From JACDBZ01 sp038233215 (lineage in GTDB: Bacteria > Chloroflexota > Limnocylindria > QHBO01): 64,000 nt of DNA. The stretch covers positions 44,050 through 108,049 of the forward strand of contig JBBSML010000007.1 of assembly GCA_038233215.1 (NCBI GenBank), given 5' to 3'. Made by a program: the position numbers and the translations under genes. The notes below the pieces were generated by a model that worked only from the letters and a program-made list of their open reading frames with translations, had not been told where the DNA came from and made no database searches. Below, piece after piece: positions 55,161-63,466 of this stretch (positions within the stretch are counted from its first letter, which is position 1; the number at the start of each line of letters is the position of its first letter).

Positions 55161-55406
55161 AACCTGATCTTGCGCGAATCCTCCGACTCGGCCGTCCCAG
55201 TGAGGTCGAATAAGCGTTTTAGGATCGACACTCGCCAACGATTCACGACCCCTCGACCTGGCTCCATCATTCGGAACATCGGCCTGGGGGCATCGGGCCG
55301 CTAGACTCCGAGGTGGTCAACCCGTTGCGGGGTTCGGCCAACCGGCCGTCGGCGTTCTCACCGCCGGCGGCCACCTGCATGCTAGGCTTCTCGCCGCCAC
55401 CGGCCG

Positions 55407-56192
55407 ATGCCCGAAGAGGACCGCCCGATCTCCATGACCGACGAGACCGTCGACTGCTTCAACTGCGGCCGGGCGAACCCAGAGTGGGCCCAGGTCTGCC
55501 GGTCGTGCGGCGTCGCCCTCCGCCACGGTGAGGCACGGGTCGTCCCCGCCGGCCGGTTTCCAACGGACCGCAATTCGCTCATCTCGCTCGCCGCCGTCAT
55601 CGGAACGATCGTGGCGGCATTGCTCCTCGGACTCTTCGTGTCCGGTCTCAATCCCACAAATCCCCCGGTGGCCAGTGAACCGAGTGCGAGTGCGAGTACG
55701 AGTGCGAGCGCGAGCGCGGGCACGACCCCCGTTGCGACCGCCACGCCGACCGAAGAGCCGTCGGTCGCCGCGACTGAGTCGGCGACTGCGTCAGTATCAG
55801 TCGCCCCCAGCGCATCCGAACCTCCGGCAGCTCTGCCGGGGACCATCGTCTTCGGCAGCGAACTCGATGGTGACCGCCAGATCGTCGAGCCAGTTGACAC
55901 GTTCACGCCGGGGGTGGCGTTCGCGCATTCGATCACGAGCACGGAGCCGTTCGGAGCCGCGACTCTCGGCGAACAAATCGTCCGGCTCAACGAGGACGGT
56001 AGCGAGGGCGACCAGCTCGTGGCAGCCGACGGCAACCAGCTGACGGTCAATCCCGAAGCCACGTCTGCCGGGTTCGTGGCCGGCGACTCCGCAAACTTCG
56101 TTCGAGACTGGGGGCCTGGAGCGTACGAGATGCGGGTCTACGTCGGGGAGACGCTGATCGCACGCGGATCATTTCGCCTCGCCGAGGGCTGA
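55407..56192 (+). CDS. Zinc-ribbon membrane protein with exported domain
   Basis: The 261-aa product starts with a zinc ribbon (CFNCGRANPEWAQVCRSCG, residues 17-35), has one transmembrane helix (about 58-81), a Ser/Ala/Thr/Pro-rich linker (about 88-142) and a C-terminal domain of about 115 residues beginning PGTIVFGSELDGDRQIVEP and ending in YEMRVYVGETLIARGSFRLA, which looks like an immunoglobulin-like beta sandwich. Zinc ribbon before a membrane span is common in stress or envelope sensors. ATG at 55407 used; a second at 55434. Function unknown. Confidence 0.8.
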   Translation: MPEEDRPISMTDETVDCFNCGRANPEWAQVCRSCGVALRHGEARVVPAGRFPTDRNSLISLAAVIGTIVAALLLGLFVSGLNPTNPPVASEPSASASTSASASAGTTPVATATPTEEPSVAATESATASVSVAPSASEPPAALPGTIVFGSELDGDRQIVEPVDTFTPGVAFAHSITSTEPFGAATLGEQIVRLNEDGSEGDQLVAADGNQLTVNPEATSAGFVAGDSANFVRDWGPGAYEMRVYVGETLIARGSFRLAEG

Positions 56193-56200
56193 GAACCTGC

Positions 56201-57052
56201 CTAGCCGTCCCGGCTGGCGAGCTCCGCCCACGCATCGGCGTACAGGCGCGCCCGGACAGGCAGGTACCCAGGGTAGCCACGCCTCGCATCCGCGGCGATC
56301 TTCGCCTCCAGCGTGAGCACCGCCACCCCGTCGGTCGTCTCGAGAAGGGTCGCACCCGTTGGGTCGATCGCGATGCTCGGCCCGCCGATCAATACCCCAT
56401 CCTCCGGATGCGGACGGTTCACGCTCAGAACATAGCAGCAGCTCGTCAGCGCGTTGGCGCGCCACACCGTCTTCCAGCGCTGGTACGTCGCTTCCTCGGT
56501 CGCGCGCGGGTTAATCATGGCCACCACACCTTGCGCTCCGAGCAGGTGCGTCCCCTCTGGCCGATTATTGTCCGAGCAGAGCTGAAGGCCGATCGGCACG
56601 CCGAACGCATCGATCCGCCTGGGTGCCTCCGTGCCGGGCTCATAGTGGCTCGTCTCCCAGAAACCCTCTTCCTCGGGAAGGTGCAGCTTCTCGTACGTCG
56701 CCTGGACCCTCCCGGATCGGTCGAACGCAATGGCGCGGCTCGTTCGCCGGCCGTTGCCATCCCTGTGGATGATGCCACCCACCAGACCGATACCGGCCTC
56801 GGCCGCCGCCTCAGCCTGGGCCGTGGCTCGTGGCCCGTCCATGCCTTCCGCGTCTTCGTCGCGCGCCTCTTTCGTCGAGGGCCGCCACGCGTTGAGCGGC
56901 AGCTCCGGCAGGACCGCGAGATCGGCGCCTCGCTGCTGAGCCTCCGCCAGGCGCTCCTTCAGCCGCACGGCGCCGTCCGGCTCCCAGAAGACCTCGCTGA
57001 TCAGCGCGACAGTGAGCTTCCCGTCGGCCCGGGTTGGTGGCATATCGGTCAT
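56201..57052 (-). CDS. Nitrilase/omega-amidase superfamily carbon-nitrogen hydrolase
   Basis: Cytoplasmic amidohydrolase acting on a nitrile, amide or carbamoyl group. The 283-aa protein has the complete Glu-Lys-Cys catalytic set: Glu50 (AVLPELPLN), Lys122 (YEKLHLPEE) and Cys159 (GLQLCSDNN). The N-carbamoylputrescine or carbamoyl-amino acid amidase branch is plausible, but the substrate cannot be read. The ATG at 57052 has a TACGCT 6 nt upstream; the frame is open 29 codons further without support. Confidence 0.88.
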   Translation of the reverse strand: MTDMPPTRADGKLTVALISEVFWEPDGAVRLKERLAEAQQRGADLAVLPELPLNAWRPSTKEARDEDAEGMDGPRATAQAEAAAEAGIGLVGGIIHRDGNGRRTSRAIAFDRSGRVQATYEKLHLPEEEGFWETSHYEPGTEAPRRIDAFGVPIGLQLCSDNNRPEGTHLLGAQGVVAMINPRATEEATYQRWKTVWRANALTSCCYVLSVNRPHPEDGVLIGGPSIAIDPTGATLLETTDGVAVLTLEAKIAADARRGYPGYLPVRARLYADAWAELASRDG

Positions 57053-57058
57053 GCGCGC

Positions 57059-57064
57059 AGCGTA
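57059..57064 (-). promoter_or_regulatory. -10-like hexamer of the nitrilase-family gene
   Basis: TACGCT on the minus strand, 6 nt before the ATG at 57052. Confidence 0.4.
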
Positions 57065-57146
57065 CCGCGCTGCGCCCGATCCGTCCCGATTCACACCACG
57101 TGACCGTTGCGCGCGCCGATCGGCTTCCAGGCGTCCCAATTCACCG

Positions 57147-57354
57147 GTGGCCGACGCGACCGAGCTGCTGGGCTCGGCTCAGCGCGTTGCAGCCGGCGGA
57201 TCGGCCATCGATGGTCGCCGAGCACCTCTTGATCTCGGTCAAGACGGTCGAGACACAGGTGGCGACCATCTTCTCGAAGCTCGGCTCTCGAAGAGCACCC
57301 CGATGACAACCGCCGCGTCTCCTGGCAGTGCTCGCCTATCTCGAGGGTCGCCCC
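57147..57354 (+). pseudogene. Remnant of a NarL/LuxR-type response regulator
   Basis: In one frame VADATELLGSAQRVAAGGSAID (57147-57212) matches the end of a receiver domain and linker. In the next frame VAEHLLISVKTVETQVATIF and SKLG (from 57213) match the recognition half of a LuxR HTH; the first HTH helices are missing between them, so there is a deletion. The tail LEEHPDDNRRVLAVLAYLEGR is readable only by shifting frame twice more (about 57290 and 57325). The upstream receiver is gone. Decayed beyond function. Confidence 0.65.
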
Positions 57355-57608
57355 ACGAGGGCAACGTAATGGGAGGCGTTTCGCGTGACATCGGAGTAGT
57401 CGCCGGGTCGGAGGCTGACCGTCTCGTTGTAGCGAGCCAGAAAACGCTCTGCGGCCTTCCGACCATCGCTCTGCCCATAGCCGCTCGACGCCGGCGTGAA
57501 GAATGGACAGTCGCGATAGATTCCGACCGTGAACTGCTTGCCCGTCACGGTTTCGAGCGTCTTTCCCTCGAACCGGTGCCCGAGAGAAAGCAGTTCCTCG
57601 TAGGTCAC
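57336..57608 (-). CDS. Small protein linked to the Rieske oxygenase
   Basis: Not recognised. The 90-aa protein begins TYEELLSLGHRFEGKTLETV and contains GIYRDCPFFTPASSGYGQSD, with Arg/Ser-rich C-terminus. No membrane segment. It starts 2 nt after the Rieske gene stop and on the same strand, so it is coexpressed and may be a partner. Its 3' end overlaps the LuxR remnant on the other strand by about 20 bp. Confidence 0.7.
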   Translation of the reverse strand: MTYEELLSLGHRFEGKTLETVTGKQFTVGIYRDCPFFTPASSGYGQSDGRKAAERFLARYNETVSLRPGDYSDVTRNASHYVALVGRPSR

Positions 57609-57610
57609 CG

Positions 57611-58720
57611 CTAGTCCCCGAGGAACTCGCGGACGAGATTCTGGAAGTGATAGACGCCGTTCTCACGCTTGGCGCTGAAGCGGCCCGAGTCGTATGCGCG
57701 GGAACGAAGCCCACGCTGGACCTGCTCGCAAATGACGATGTCTTCCTGCTGGATCTCGTCGGAAAAGGCGATCGTCTGCTGCATCGACTCCCAGCCGGGC
57801 CCGGAGCCAGGCTCGGCGAAGAACCACTCGAAGATGGTGAGGGTCTTATCGGGCCCCATTGGCAGGATGACGTTCGACGACATATTGTCCTGGTAGATGT
57901 TGAACATCGTGTTCGGGAACAGCCAGTAATAGAGGGCCGAGTCCTCGACACCGGGCTGGCGAAGATAACGCCGATCCACCCCGAGCTCCTCACCCGGCTT
58001 GAGCTCTTTGATCGGTGCATGCTGCTTCGAGTAGTACCTGAACTCTTCGACACGGTAGGCGTCGTAATCGAGCTCCTTGAAGAGACCCGGATGCGCGATC
58101 GGCAGGTGATAGCCCTCGAGATAATTGTCGACGTAGACCTTCCAATTGCACTCGATCACGTACTCGCGACGCTCCACCAGCCGCATCGACTCCACGTCGT
58201 AGCCCGCGGCAGCGACCTCACCGGGGATACCGCCCATCATCTCGGCCAGCGGAGGCGCATCGTCCGACAGGTTGACGAAGACGAACGGTCCCCAGCGCTC
58301 GACCCGCACCGGGATCAGGCCGAAGTCCTCCTTGCGGAAGTTCTCGGTGTCCTCCATCTCGGGGCACGCGCGCAGCCCACCATCCAGGCCGTACGTCCAC
58401 CCGTGATATCGACACTGAAGCGACTTGCGATTTCCTTTCGACAACGCAACCTGCCCCGCCCGATGCCGGCACACGTTGTAGAACCCTCGAAGCTCACCGT
58501 CCAACCCGTGGGTGATCACGATCGGCTCATCGAGAACGGTGACGGGAACGAAGTCGCCGATGCGCTGGAGTTCATCGGTCCGGGCCACCAACTGCCAGGT
58601 CGTGCCGAAGATCCGATCCTTTTCCGCTTCGAGGATCTCGGGCGTGAGGTAATAGCGGGACGGAAGCGTCGCGGCGCGAGAGAGCGGGGCGAAAGCCGCG
58701 GCGCGTTGGGTGGTCGTCAT
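57611..58720 (-). CDS. Rieske non-haem iron oxygenase, large subunit
   Basis: Ring-hydroxylating or amine-demethylating oxygenase alpha subunit. The 369-aa protein has the Rieske 2Fe-2S ligands Cys84, His86, Cys103 and His106 (CRH then CRYHGW) and the mononuclear iron motif NWKVYVDNYLEGYHLPIAHP with His205 and His210. Similarity in style is to carnitine/choline-type monooxygenases and phthalate-like oxygenases; substrate unknown. No reductase or ferredoxin gene is nearby, so electrons come from elsewhere. TACACT lies 6 nt before the ATG, and a palindrome overlaps it. Confidence 0.92.
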   Translation of the reverse strand: MTTTQRAAAFAPLSRAATLPSRYYLTPEILEAEKDRIFGTTWQLVARTDELQRIGDFVPVTVLDEPIVITHGLDGELRGFYNVCRHRAGQVALSKGNRKSLQCRYHGWTYGLDGGLRACPEMEDTENFRKEDFGLIPVRVERWGPFVFVNLSDDAPPLAEMMGGIPGEVAAAGYDVESMRLVERREYVIECNWKVYVDNYLEGYHLPIAHPGLFKELDYDAYRVEEFRYYSKQHAPIKELKPGEELGVDRRYLRQPGVEDSALYYWLFPNTMFNIYQDNMSSNVILPMGPDKTLTIFEWFFAEPGSGPGWESMQQTIAFSDEIQQEDIVICEQVQRGLRSRAYDSGRFSAKRENGVYHFQNLVREFLGD

Positions 58721-58726
58721 GCCGAG

Positions 58727-58732
58727 AGTGTA
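58727..58732 (-). promoter_or_regulatory. -10-like hexamer of the Rieske gene
   Basis: TACACT on the minus strand, 6 nt before the ATG at 58720. It overlaps the left arm of the palindrome at 58730-58756. Confidence 0.45.
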
Positions 58733-58756
58733 CCGATGCAGGAACGCGATCGGTAC
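58730..58756. promoter_or_regulatory. Operator-like palindrome over the Rieske promoter
   Basis: GTACCGAT at 58730-58737 and its exact complement ATCGGTAC at 58749-58756, separated by 11 bp. Arm length and spacing suit a dimeric HTH repressor, and the left arm covers the predicted -10. The neighbouring broken LuxR-type gene is not an obvious binder. Confidence 0.55.
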
Positions 58757-58982
58757 GATGTCGCCGTCCGTGATCAGGTGCTGGGGAGTTTGCACGCATG
58801 GCAGCGCGGCGGACCATCGGCCACTGTTGCCCAAACGATTTGGATGGCGGGGCGCTGGTCTTCCGATGAGGCGGCGGTCACGGCTTGTGCCTTGCCCTGA
58901 ATGGGGCGAAAGTGCTACAACGTCCCGACCCGGAAGACGAGATGAGCGACGGCGAGTCGCCGCGATCCCTGATGAGGAGACC

Positions 58983-59990
58983 ATGAACAACCTGCGACGA
59001 CTTGCGATCATTCCGATCGCCATCCTGATCCTGGCGGCATGCCAGAGCAGCGACGGCGGATCGTCCCCCTCGGCCAGCGAGATGGCCAGCCCCGACAGGT
59101 CCAGCGGCGAGGCCTCCGGCAGCGACAGCGGTTCGTCCCCCTCAGCCAGCGAGATGGCCAGCCACGACATGTCCAGCGGCGAGGCCTCCGGCGGCGCCGT
59201 GTGCGAATCGTCCGACTTGGACGGCCACCTTGCGGAGATCTGCGAAGCGGGCGTCCTCGTTGTCTCGACGGACCCCGCGTACCCACCCCAGTCGTTCCTG
59301 AACGAAGCCACCGGCGAATACGAGGGCTTCGACATCGATGTGGCGCAGGAGATCGCGGATCGGCTCGGCGTGACCCTCGAGCTCACCGATCCAACGTTCG
59401 ATGCGGTCGTCGCCGGGAGCTGGTCCGGGCGCTGGGACGTGAGCGTCGGTTCGGTCACCGTGACCGAGGATCGCAAAGAGGTGCTGGACTTCACCCAGCC
59501 GTACTACTTCACCCCTGCCCAGATGTCGGTGCTCGAGGGCAGTGACATCACCAGCCTGGACGGCCTTGCTGGCGAAACCGTGTGTGCCGGCGAGTCCACG
59601 ACGTACGTGTTCTGGATCGACGGAACGCTGAGCTTGCCATCGGAGGCCGGTGACATCGCCGATGTGCCGGACGGGATGACGTCGACGACCTTCCCGACCG
59701 ACCTTGACTGTGCCGAGGCATGGCGCTCTGGCCGGACCGAAGACTTCGCGGGGTGGCTGACGGCATTGCCAACCGCCCAGGGCGCGATCGATGAGAGCTA
59801 TCCGGTGACGCTGGTCGGCGACCCGGTGTTCTTCGAGCCTCTCGCGGTGGCGTTCGACAAGAGCGTCGAGAACAACGATTCGCTCGTGGCCGCCGTGGAC
59901 GCCGTCATCGGCGACATGCACGACGATGGGACGCTGACCTCGTTCTCCGAGAACTGGTACGACGGCGTCGACCTGACGACGCAGGAGTAA
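58983..59990 (+). CDS. Polar amino-acid ABC transporter substrate-binding lipoprotein
   Basis: Solute-binding lipoprotein of a polar amino-acid importer (SBP family 3). The 335-aa precursor has a lipoprotein signal with LILAAC (Cys20 lipidated), a Ser/Ala/Glu linker built of a tandem 24-residue unit (27-50, 51-70), and the binding domain from about 83 with EICEAGVLVVSTDPAYPPQS, GFDIDVAQEIADRLG and RWDVSVGSVTVTEDRKEVLDF. GAGGAGA lies just before the ATG. First gene of a three-gene importer operon. Confidence 0.92.
   Translation: MNNLRRLAIIPIAILILAACQSSDGGSSPSASEMASPDRSSGEASGSDSGSSPSASEMASHDMSSGEASGGAVCESSDLDGHLAEICEAGVLVVSTDPAYPPQSFLNEATGEYEGFDIDVAQEIADRLGVTLELTDPTFDAVVAGSWSGRWDVSVGSVTVTEDRKEVLDFTQPYYFTPAQMSVLEGSDITSLDGLAGETVCAGESTTYVFWIDGTLSLPSEAGDIADVPDGMTSTTFPTDLDCAEAWRSGRTEDFAGWLTALPTAQGAIDESYPVTLVGDPVFFEPLAVAFDKSVENNDSLVAAVDAVIGDMHDDGTLTSFSENWYDGVDLTTQE
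59061..59192 (+). repeat. 72-bp tandem duplication in the lipoprotein linker
   Basis: Two units of 72 and 60 bp, almost identical, code SSPSASEMAS-(P/H)D-(R/M)-SSGEASG. The second lacks the last four codons. Recent slippage or duplication is likely. Confidence 0.9.
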
Positions 59991-60050
59991 GTCCCGCATC
60001 CGGGCGGCGTGGCGCGAGCCGTCCCGCCCCTCACGGTCATCACCTGAGGT

Positions 60051-60875
60051 ATGCCGATGGCCGCCGCCGCGGGGGCTGAGCCCAGGGGCGTCGCGCCCAT
60101 CGTCGAAGAAGTCGCTCGGGCGCAGCGTGGTGCAAGGCGACGATTCAGCGCTGTGTTCGCGACCGTCTGGATCGCGCTGATCCTCTTCATCGGCGTCGGC
60201 ATGTGGGTCGCCGCCGGGGCGGACCTCGAGTTCGTCTTCGTCTCGGGACCGGTCATCGTCCTCCAGGGCGCCGGGATCACGATTCTCGTCTCCGCCCTCT
60301 CGATCGTCTTTGCGACGATCCTTGCCGTCCTCGGGGCGCTGGGCCGGCTGAGCGGGAACCCGGTCATCAATGGAATCGCGTCGTTCTACGTTTCCCTGAT
60401 CCGAGGGACGCCACTCCTCCTCCAGATCTACTTCATCTTCTTCGCGCTGCCGCAGCTGGGGATCGTCCTCCCCGCCATCCCGGCCGGCATCGTTGCGCTC
60501 AGCATGAACTACGGCGCCTACATGACCGAGATCTTCCGCGCCGGGATCCAGGCAGTCGCTGGGGGTCAGCGTGAGGCCGCCGAGGCGCTCGGCATGCCCG
60601 AACGGCTCGTTATGCAGCGGATCGTGCTGCCCCAGGCGGTGCGCATCGTCGTCCCGGCCATCGGCAACGAGTTCATCGCCATGATCAAGGACTCGGCACT
60701 CGTCTCCACCATCACCGTGCACGAGACCCTGTTCATGGCCCAGCGCATCGGCCGCAGCGCCTTCGAGCCGATCGCGGCGCTCATGATCGCCGGTGCGGTG
60801 TACTGGACCCTCACGATCATCTTCAGCTTCTTCCAGGAGCGACTCGAGCGTCGCCTTTCCCGGGGTGACCGATGA
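60051..60875 (+). CDS. Polar amino-acid ABC transporter permease
   Basis: Membrane subunit of the importer. The 274-aa protein has about five transmembrane helices, the first at 37-56, and the cytoplasmic loop EAAEALGMPERLVMQRIVLP that docks the ATPase. YVSLIRGTPLLLQIYFIFF is typical of HisM/GlnP-type permeases. A second ATG two codons in is possible. Its stop overlaps the ATPase start (ATGA). No second permease gene is present, so a homodimer is expected. Confidence 0.92.
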   Translation: MPMAAAAGAEPRGVAPIVEEVARAQRGARRRFSAVFATVWIALILFIGVGMWVAAGADLEFVFVSGPVIVLQGAGITILVSALSIVFATILAVLGALGRLSGNPVINGIASFYVSLIRGTPLLLQIYFIFFALPQLGIVLPAIPAGIVALSMNYGAYMTEIFRAGIQAVAGGQREAAEALGMPERLVMQRIVLPQAVRIVVPAIGNEFIAMIKDSALVSTITVHETLFMAQRIGRSAFEPIAALMIAGAVYWTLTIIFSFFQERLERRLSRGDR

Positions 60876-61726
60876 CGCAGACCGACATTCCCGACCACGG
60901 GCAGCGGCCGGCGACGGCGACGAGCGGCTACGAGCGGGACTCCACGCTCCCGTCGCACATCGGCGAGCCGATCGTGAAGGTCGAGGGGCTCGAGAAGTAT
61001 TTTGGCGACAACCACGTGCTGCGCGGCGTCGACCTCGAGGTTCGGCAGCGCGAGGCCGTGATGATCATCGGCCGATCCGGGTCGGGCAAGACCACGCTGC
61101 TGCGCTGCATCAACTTCCTCGAGGAGCCGACGATCGGCGCCATCGAGGTCGACGGTGTCCGCGTCGAGGCCGATCCGCTCCATGCGCGCGACCGCCGGCA
61201 TCGCGAGCAGATCCGCCAGATCCGGCTCCGCGCCGGCATGCTGTTCCAGGAGTTCAACCTGTTCCCGCACATGAGCGTCCTGGCGAACTGCATCGAGGCG
61301 CCGACCCGGGCACTGGGCCACTCCCAGGAGCAGGCGACGAAGCGCGCGGAGTACTACCTCGAGGTCGTGGGCCTGGCCGAGAAGCGGGACGAATACCCGT
61401 CGCGCCTTTCGGGCGGCCAGAAGCAGCGCGTCGCGATTGCGCGAGCACTGTGCATGGACCCCAAGGTGCTCCTGTTCGACGAGCCGACATCGGCGCTTGA
61501 TCCGGAGCTCATCGGCGAGGTGCTCGGGGTCATGGAGGATCTCGCGCACAGCGGGACGACGATGATCGTCGTGACCCACGAGATGCACTTCGCGCAGGCG
61601 GCGGCGGATCGGGTCGTGTTCATGGAGGACGGAGTTGTGATCGAACAGGGGCCGCCCGAGCAGGTCCTCAACGACCCACGCCACGAGGAGACCACGCACT
61701 TTCTGCGCCGATTCCTCGACCGCTGA
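60872..61726 (+). CDS. Polar amino-acid ABC transporter ATP-binding protein
   Basis: ATPase of the importer, GlnQ/HisP-like. The 284-aa protein has Walker A GRSGSGKTTLLR, the signature LSGGQKQRVAIARAL, Walker B VLLFDEPTSALDPE and switch His in VVTHEMHFA. An unusual 30-residue N-terminal extension precedes the core. Substrate is probably a polar amino acid; ectoine- or glutamine-type importers look alike. Confidence 0.93.
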   Translation: MTQTDIPDHGQRPATATSGYERDSTLPSHIGEPIVKVEGLEKYFGDNHVLRGVDLEVRQREAVMIIGRSGSGKTTLLRCINFLEEPTIGAIEVDGVRVEADPLHARDRRHREQIRQIRLRAGMLFQEFNLFPHMSVLANCIEAPTRALGHSQEQATKRAEYYLEVVGLAEKRDEYPSRLSGGQKQRVAIARALCMDPKVLLFDEPTSALDPELIGEVLGVMEDLAHSGTTMIVVTHEMHFAQAAADRVVFMEDGVVIEQGPPEQVLNDPRHEETTHFLRRFLDR

Positions 61727-61769
61727 CGGCGCTCGCCTTGGCCAAGCGCGCCGGTCGAAACCTCGCCGC

Positions 61770-62978
61770 TTACGTCGGCGCCTGACCGAGCTCCTCGCGC
61801 CGCTCCTCGGATCGGCGGCGCAGCGGGAAGACGACGTCCCGGATGATCACGTCGATGACGGCGACGAGCGGAATCGCGATGATGCCGCCCACGATCCCCG
61901 CCAGCGACGTCCCGGCCACGACGGCCAGGAGCACCACCACGGCGGACAGGTTGATGATCTTGCCCTGGATGTAGGGCGTGATGACCGAGCCCTCGAGCTG
62001 CTGGAGCACCACGACCCAGCCCAGCATGAGGAGGGCCGCGAGGGGCGACACGGTGAGCGAGACCAGGACGATGAGCCCGCCGGCCAGGAACGCTCCGGCC
62101 AGCGGGATCGCGGCCGTGATGAACGACAGCGCACCCAGCGGAACGGCGAACGGCAGCGGCGCCCCCTGCACGATGAGCCCCACCACCACGAGCCCGATGA
62201 ACGAGCCCATGCCGATCACCGTCATGACGAGCAGCTGACCACGGACGTAGGCCCCGAGCTTGAGCAGCGCGCGCCGCGCCGATTCCATGACCGCCTCGCG
62301 GTCCGACTCCTTCACGAAGCGGAGTAGGTAGTCCCGCGACTTGTCGCGCTCGATGAGCATGAGCGCCGAGAGGAACAGCACGATCACGAGATTCGCGATG
62401 ATCCCGGCGACGGTCAGCGGCACGCTGAGCAGCGAGCCGATCTCCGGCAGCCCGCTCCCCGCCCCGGACGTCAGGCTGTTGATGATCTCCTCGCCACGGC
62501 CCGCTCCGGCAATTCCATCGATCAGCTCGATCGCCCCGCCTCGCAGCTGGTCCACGAGCGCCGGGAAGTCATCCGCGAGGTCGACCGCCTGCCGGACCAA
62601 TGGCGGGAAGATGAGGAACAGCGCGAGCCCGAAGAAGCCGATGAGGAGGAGATACGAGATGAGCACGGCCAGGATCCGCGGGACGAAGCGCTCGAAGAAG
62701 CTGACCACCCCGTACAGGCCGGACCCCAGGAGGATGGCGAGGAACACGAGAACGAGCAGGAGGCGAAGCTCGTACAGGAGATACGCTCCGAGGGCGACCC
62801 CGACGACGACGAGGCTGGCGCGGAACGCGATGCCCGCCACCCCCTGCGGCTCGTCGGGCTGGATCGCTGGCGTCGTGCGCTCGGAACTCTCGGCCGATCG
62901 AGCTACGAGCCGTCCCGCCGTCTGACGCCACATCACGCCGGGGAGGCGACCCAGGAACGAGAGGATGCGGCCGATCAA
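61770..62978 (-). CDS. AI-2E family transporter (PerM/YdiK-like)
   Basis: Membrane protein of the AI-2 exporter family, whose members move small molecules or act as Na+/H+ antiporters. The 402-aa protein has about eight transmembrane helices, the first near 50-70, the family segment ERFVPRILAVLISYLLL and a C-terminal GIIAIPLVAVIDVIIRD. N-terminal 45 residues are a basic soluble extension. The start overlaps the stop of the gene before it (ATGA). Confidence 0.88.
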   Translation of the reverse strand: MIGRILSFLGRLPGVMWRQTAGRLVARSAESSERTTPAIQPDEPQGVAGIAFRASLVVVGVALGAYLLYELRLLLVLVFLAILLGSGLYGVVSFFERFVPRILAVLISYLLLIGFFGLALFLIFPPLVRQAVDLADDFPALVDQLRGGAIELIDGIAGAGRGEEIINSLTSGAGSGLPEIGSLLSVPLTVAGIIANLVIVLFLSALMLIERDKSRDYLLRFVKESDREAVMESARRALLKLGAYVRGQLLVMTVIGMGSFIGLVVVGLIVQGAPLPFAVPLGALSFITAAIPLAGAFLAGGLIVLVSLTVSPLAALLMLGWVVVLQQLEGSVITPYIQGKIINLSAVVVLLAVVAGTSLAGIVGGIIAIPLVAVIDVIIRDVVFPLRRRSEERREELGQAPT

Positions 62979-63442
62979 CTGCGTTTGACGCCGTAGACCT
63001 GCGCCCGGGGCAGGCGGGCCGCCTCGTCCCGGGCTCGGACGCGTTCCTCCGCGGGCTTGAAGGCGGTCGGCACATCGGCCGGCGATCCTCCCTCGCGATC
63101 GATCAACCAGCGCAGGCCGATGGCGGTCAGCGTCGCCCCGCCGGCCGATCCGGGCTCGATGAACGGCACGACGACCATCCGGCGCCGACCGAGATCCTCG
63201 ACGGCGAGCTGCATGCGAGCCGCATCCACGCCGAGCTCCTCGGCGAGCGGATTGAGCTCCACGGTCCGGTTCGGAAACTGGCGCAGAAATCGGAGGATCA
63301 CCGCGTCGAGCTGGGCGCCGTCAATCGGCGAATCGGCAGCGGACGGGACGGTGGCCACGGCAGCGGCCTCATCCGCTTCGGGCGCGACGGTGGCATTCGG
63401 ATCTCCGGTCTCCACCGGTTTGGACGCTCGCTTGATGATCAC
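62975..63442 (-). CDS. Hypothetical protein with possible winged-helix domain
   Basis: Not assigned. The 155-aa product has an acidic Ala-rich N-terminus, then around 45-115 a winged-helix-like run (AVILRFLRQFPNRTVELNPL, EELGVDAARMQLAVEDLGRR, ending in LTAIGLRWL). The C-terminus is Arg/Ala-rich. The start is GTG with TATCCT 7 nt upstream; the stop overlaps the AI-2E gene. It may regulate or anchor the transporter, but this is speculative. Confidence 0.68.
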   Translation of the reverse strand: MIIKRASKPVETGDPNATVAPEADEAAAVATVPSAADSPIDGAQLDAVILRFLRQFPNRTVELNPLAEELGVDAARMQLAVEDLGRRRMVVVPFIEPGSAGGATLTAIGLRWLIDREGGSPADVPTAFKPAEERVRARDEAARLPRAQVYGVKRS

Positions 63443-63449
63443 GGGCGAC

Positions 63450-63455
63450 AGGATA
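63450..63455 (-). promoter_or_regulatory. -10-like hexamer of the gene starting at 63442
   Basis: TATCCT on the minus strand, 7 nt before the GTG start. Confidence 0.4.
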
Positions 63456-63466
63456 ACAACATGAGC

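Noticed and set aside
57647..58900. 417-aa plus-strand ORF opposite the Rieske gene
   Set aside because: Antisense of conserved Rieske and iron-binding motifs.
59142..60722. 526-aa minus-strand ORF over the amino-acid importer
   Set aside because: Asp/Arg/His-rich antisense frame of the lipoprotein and permease genes.
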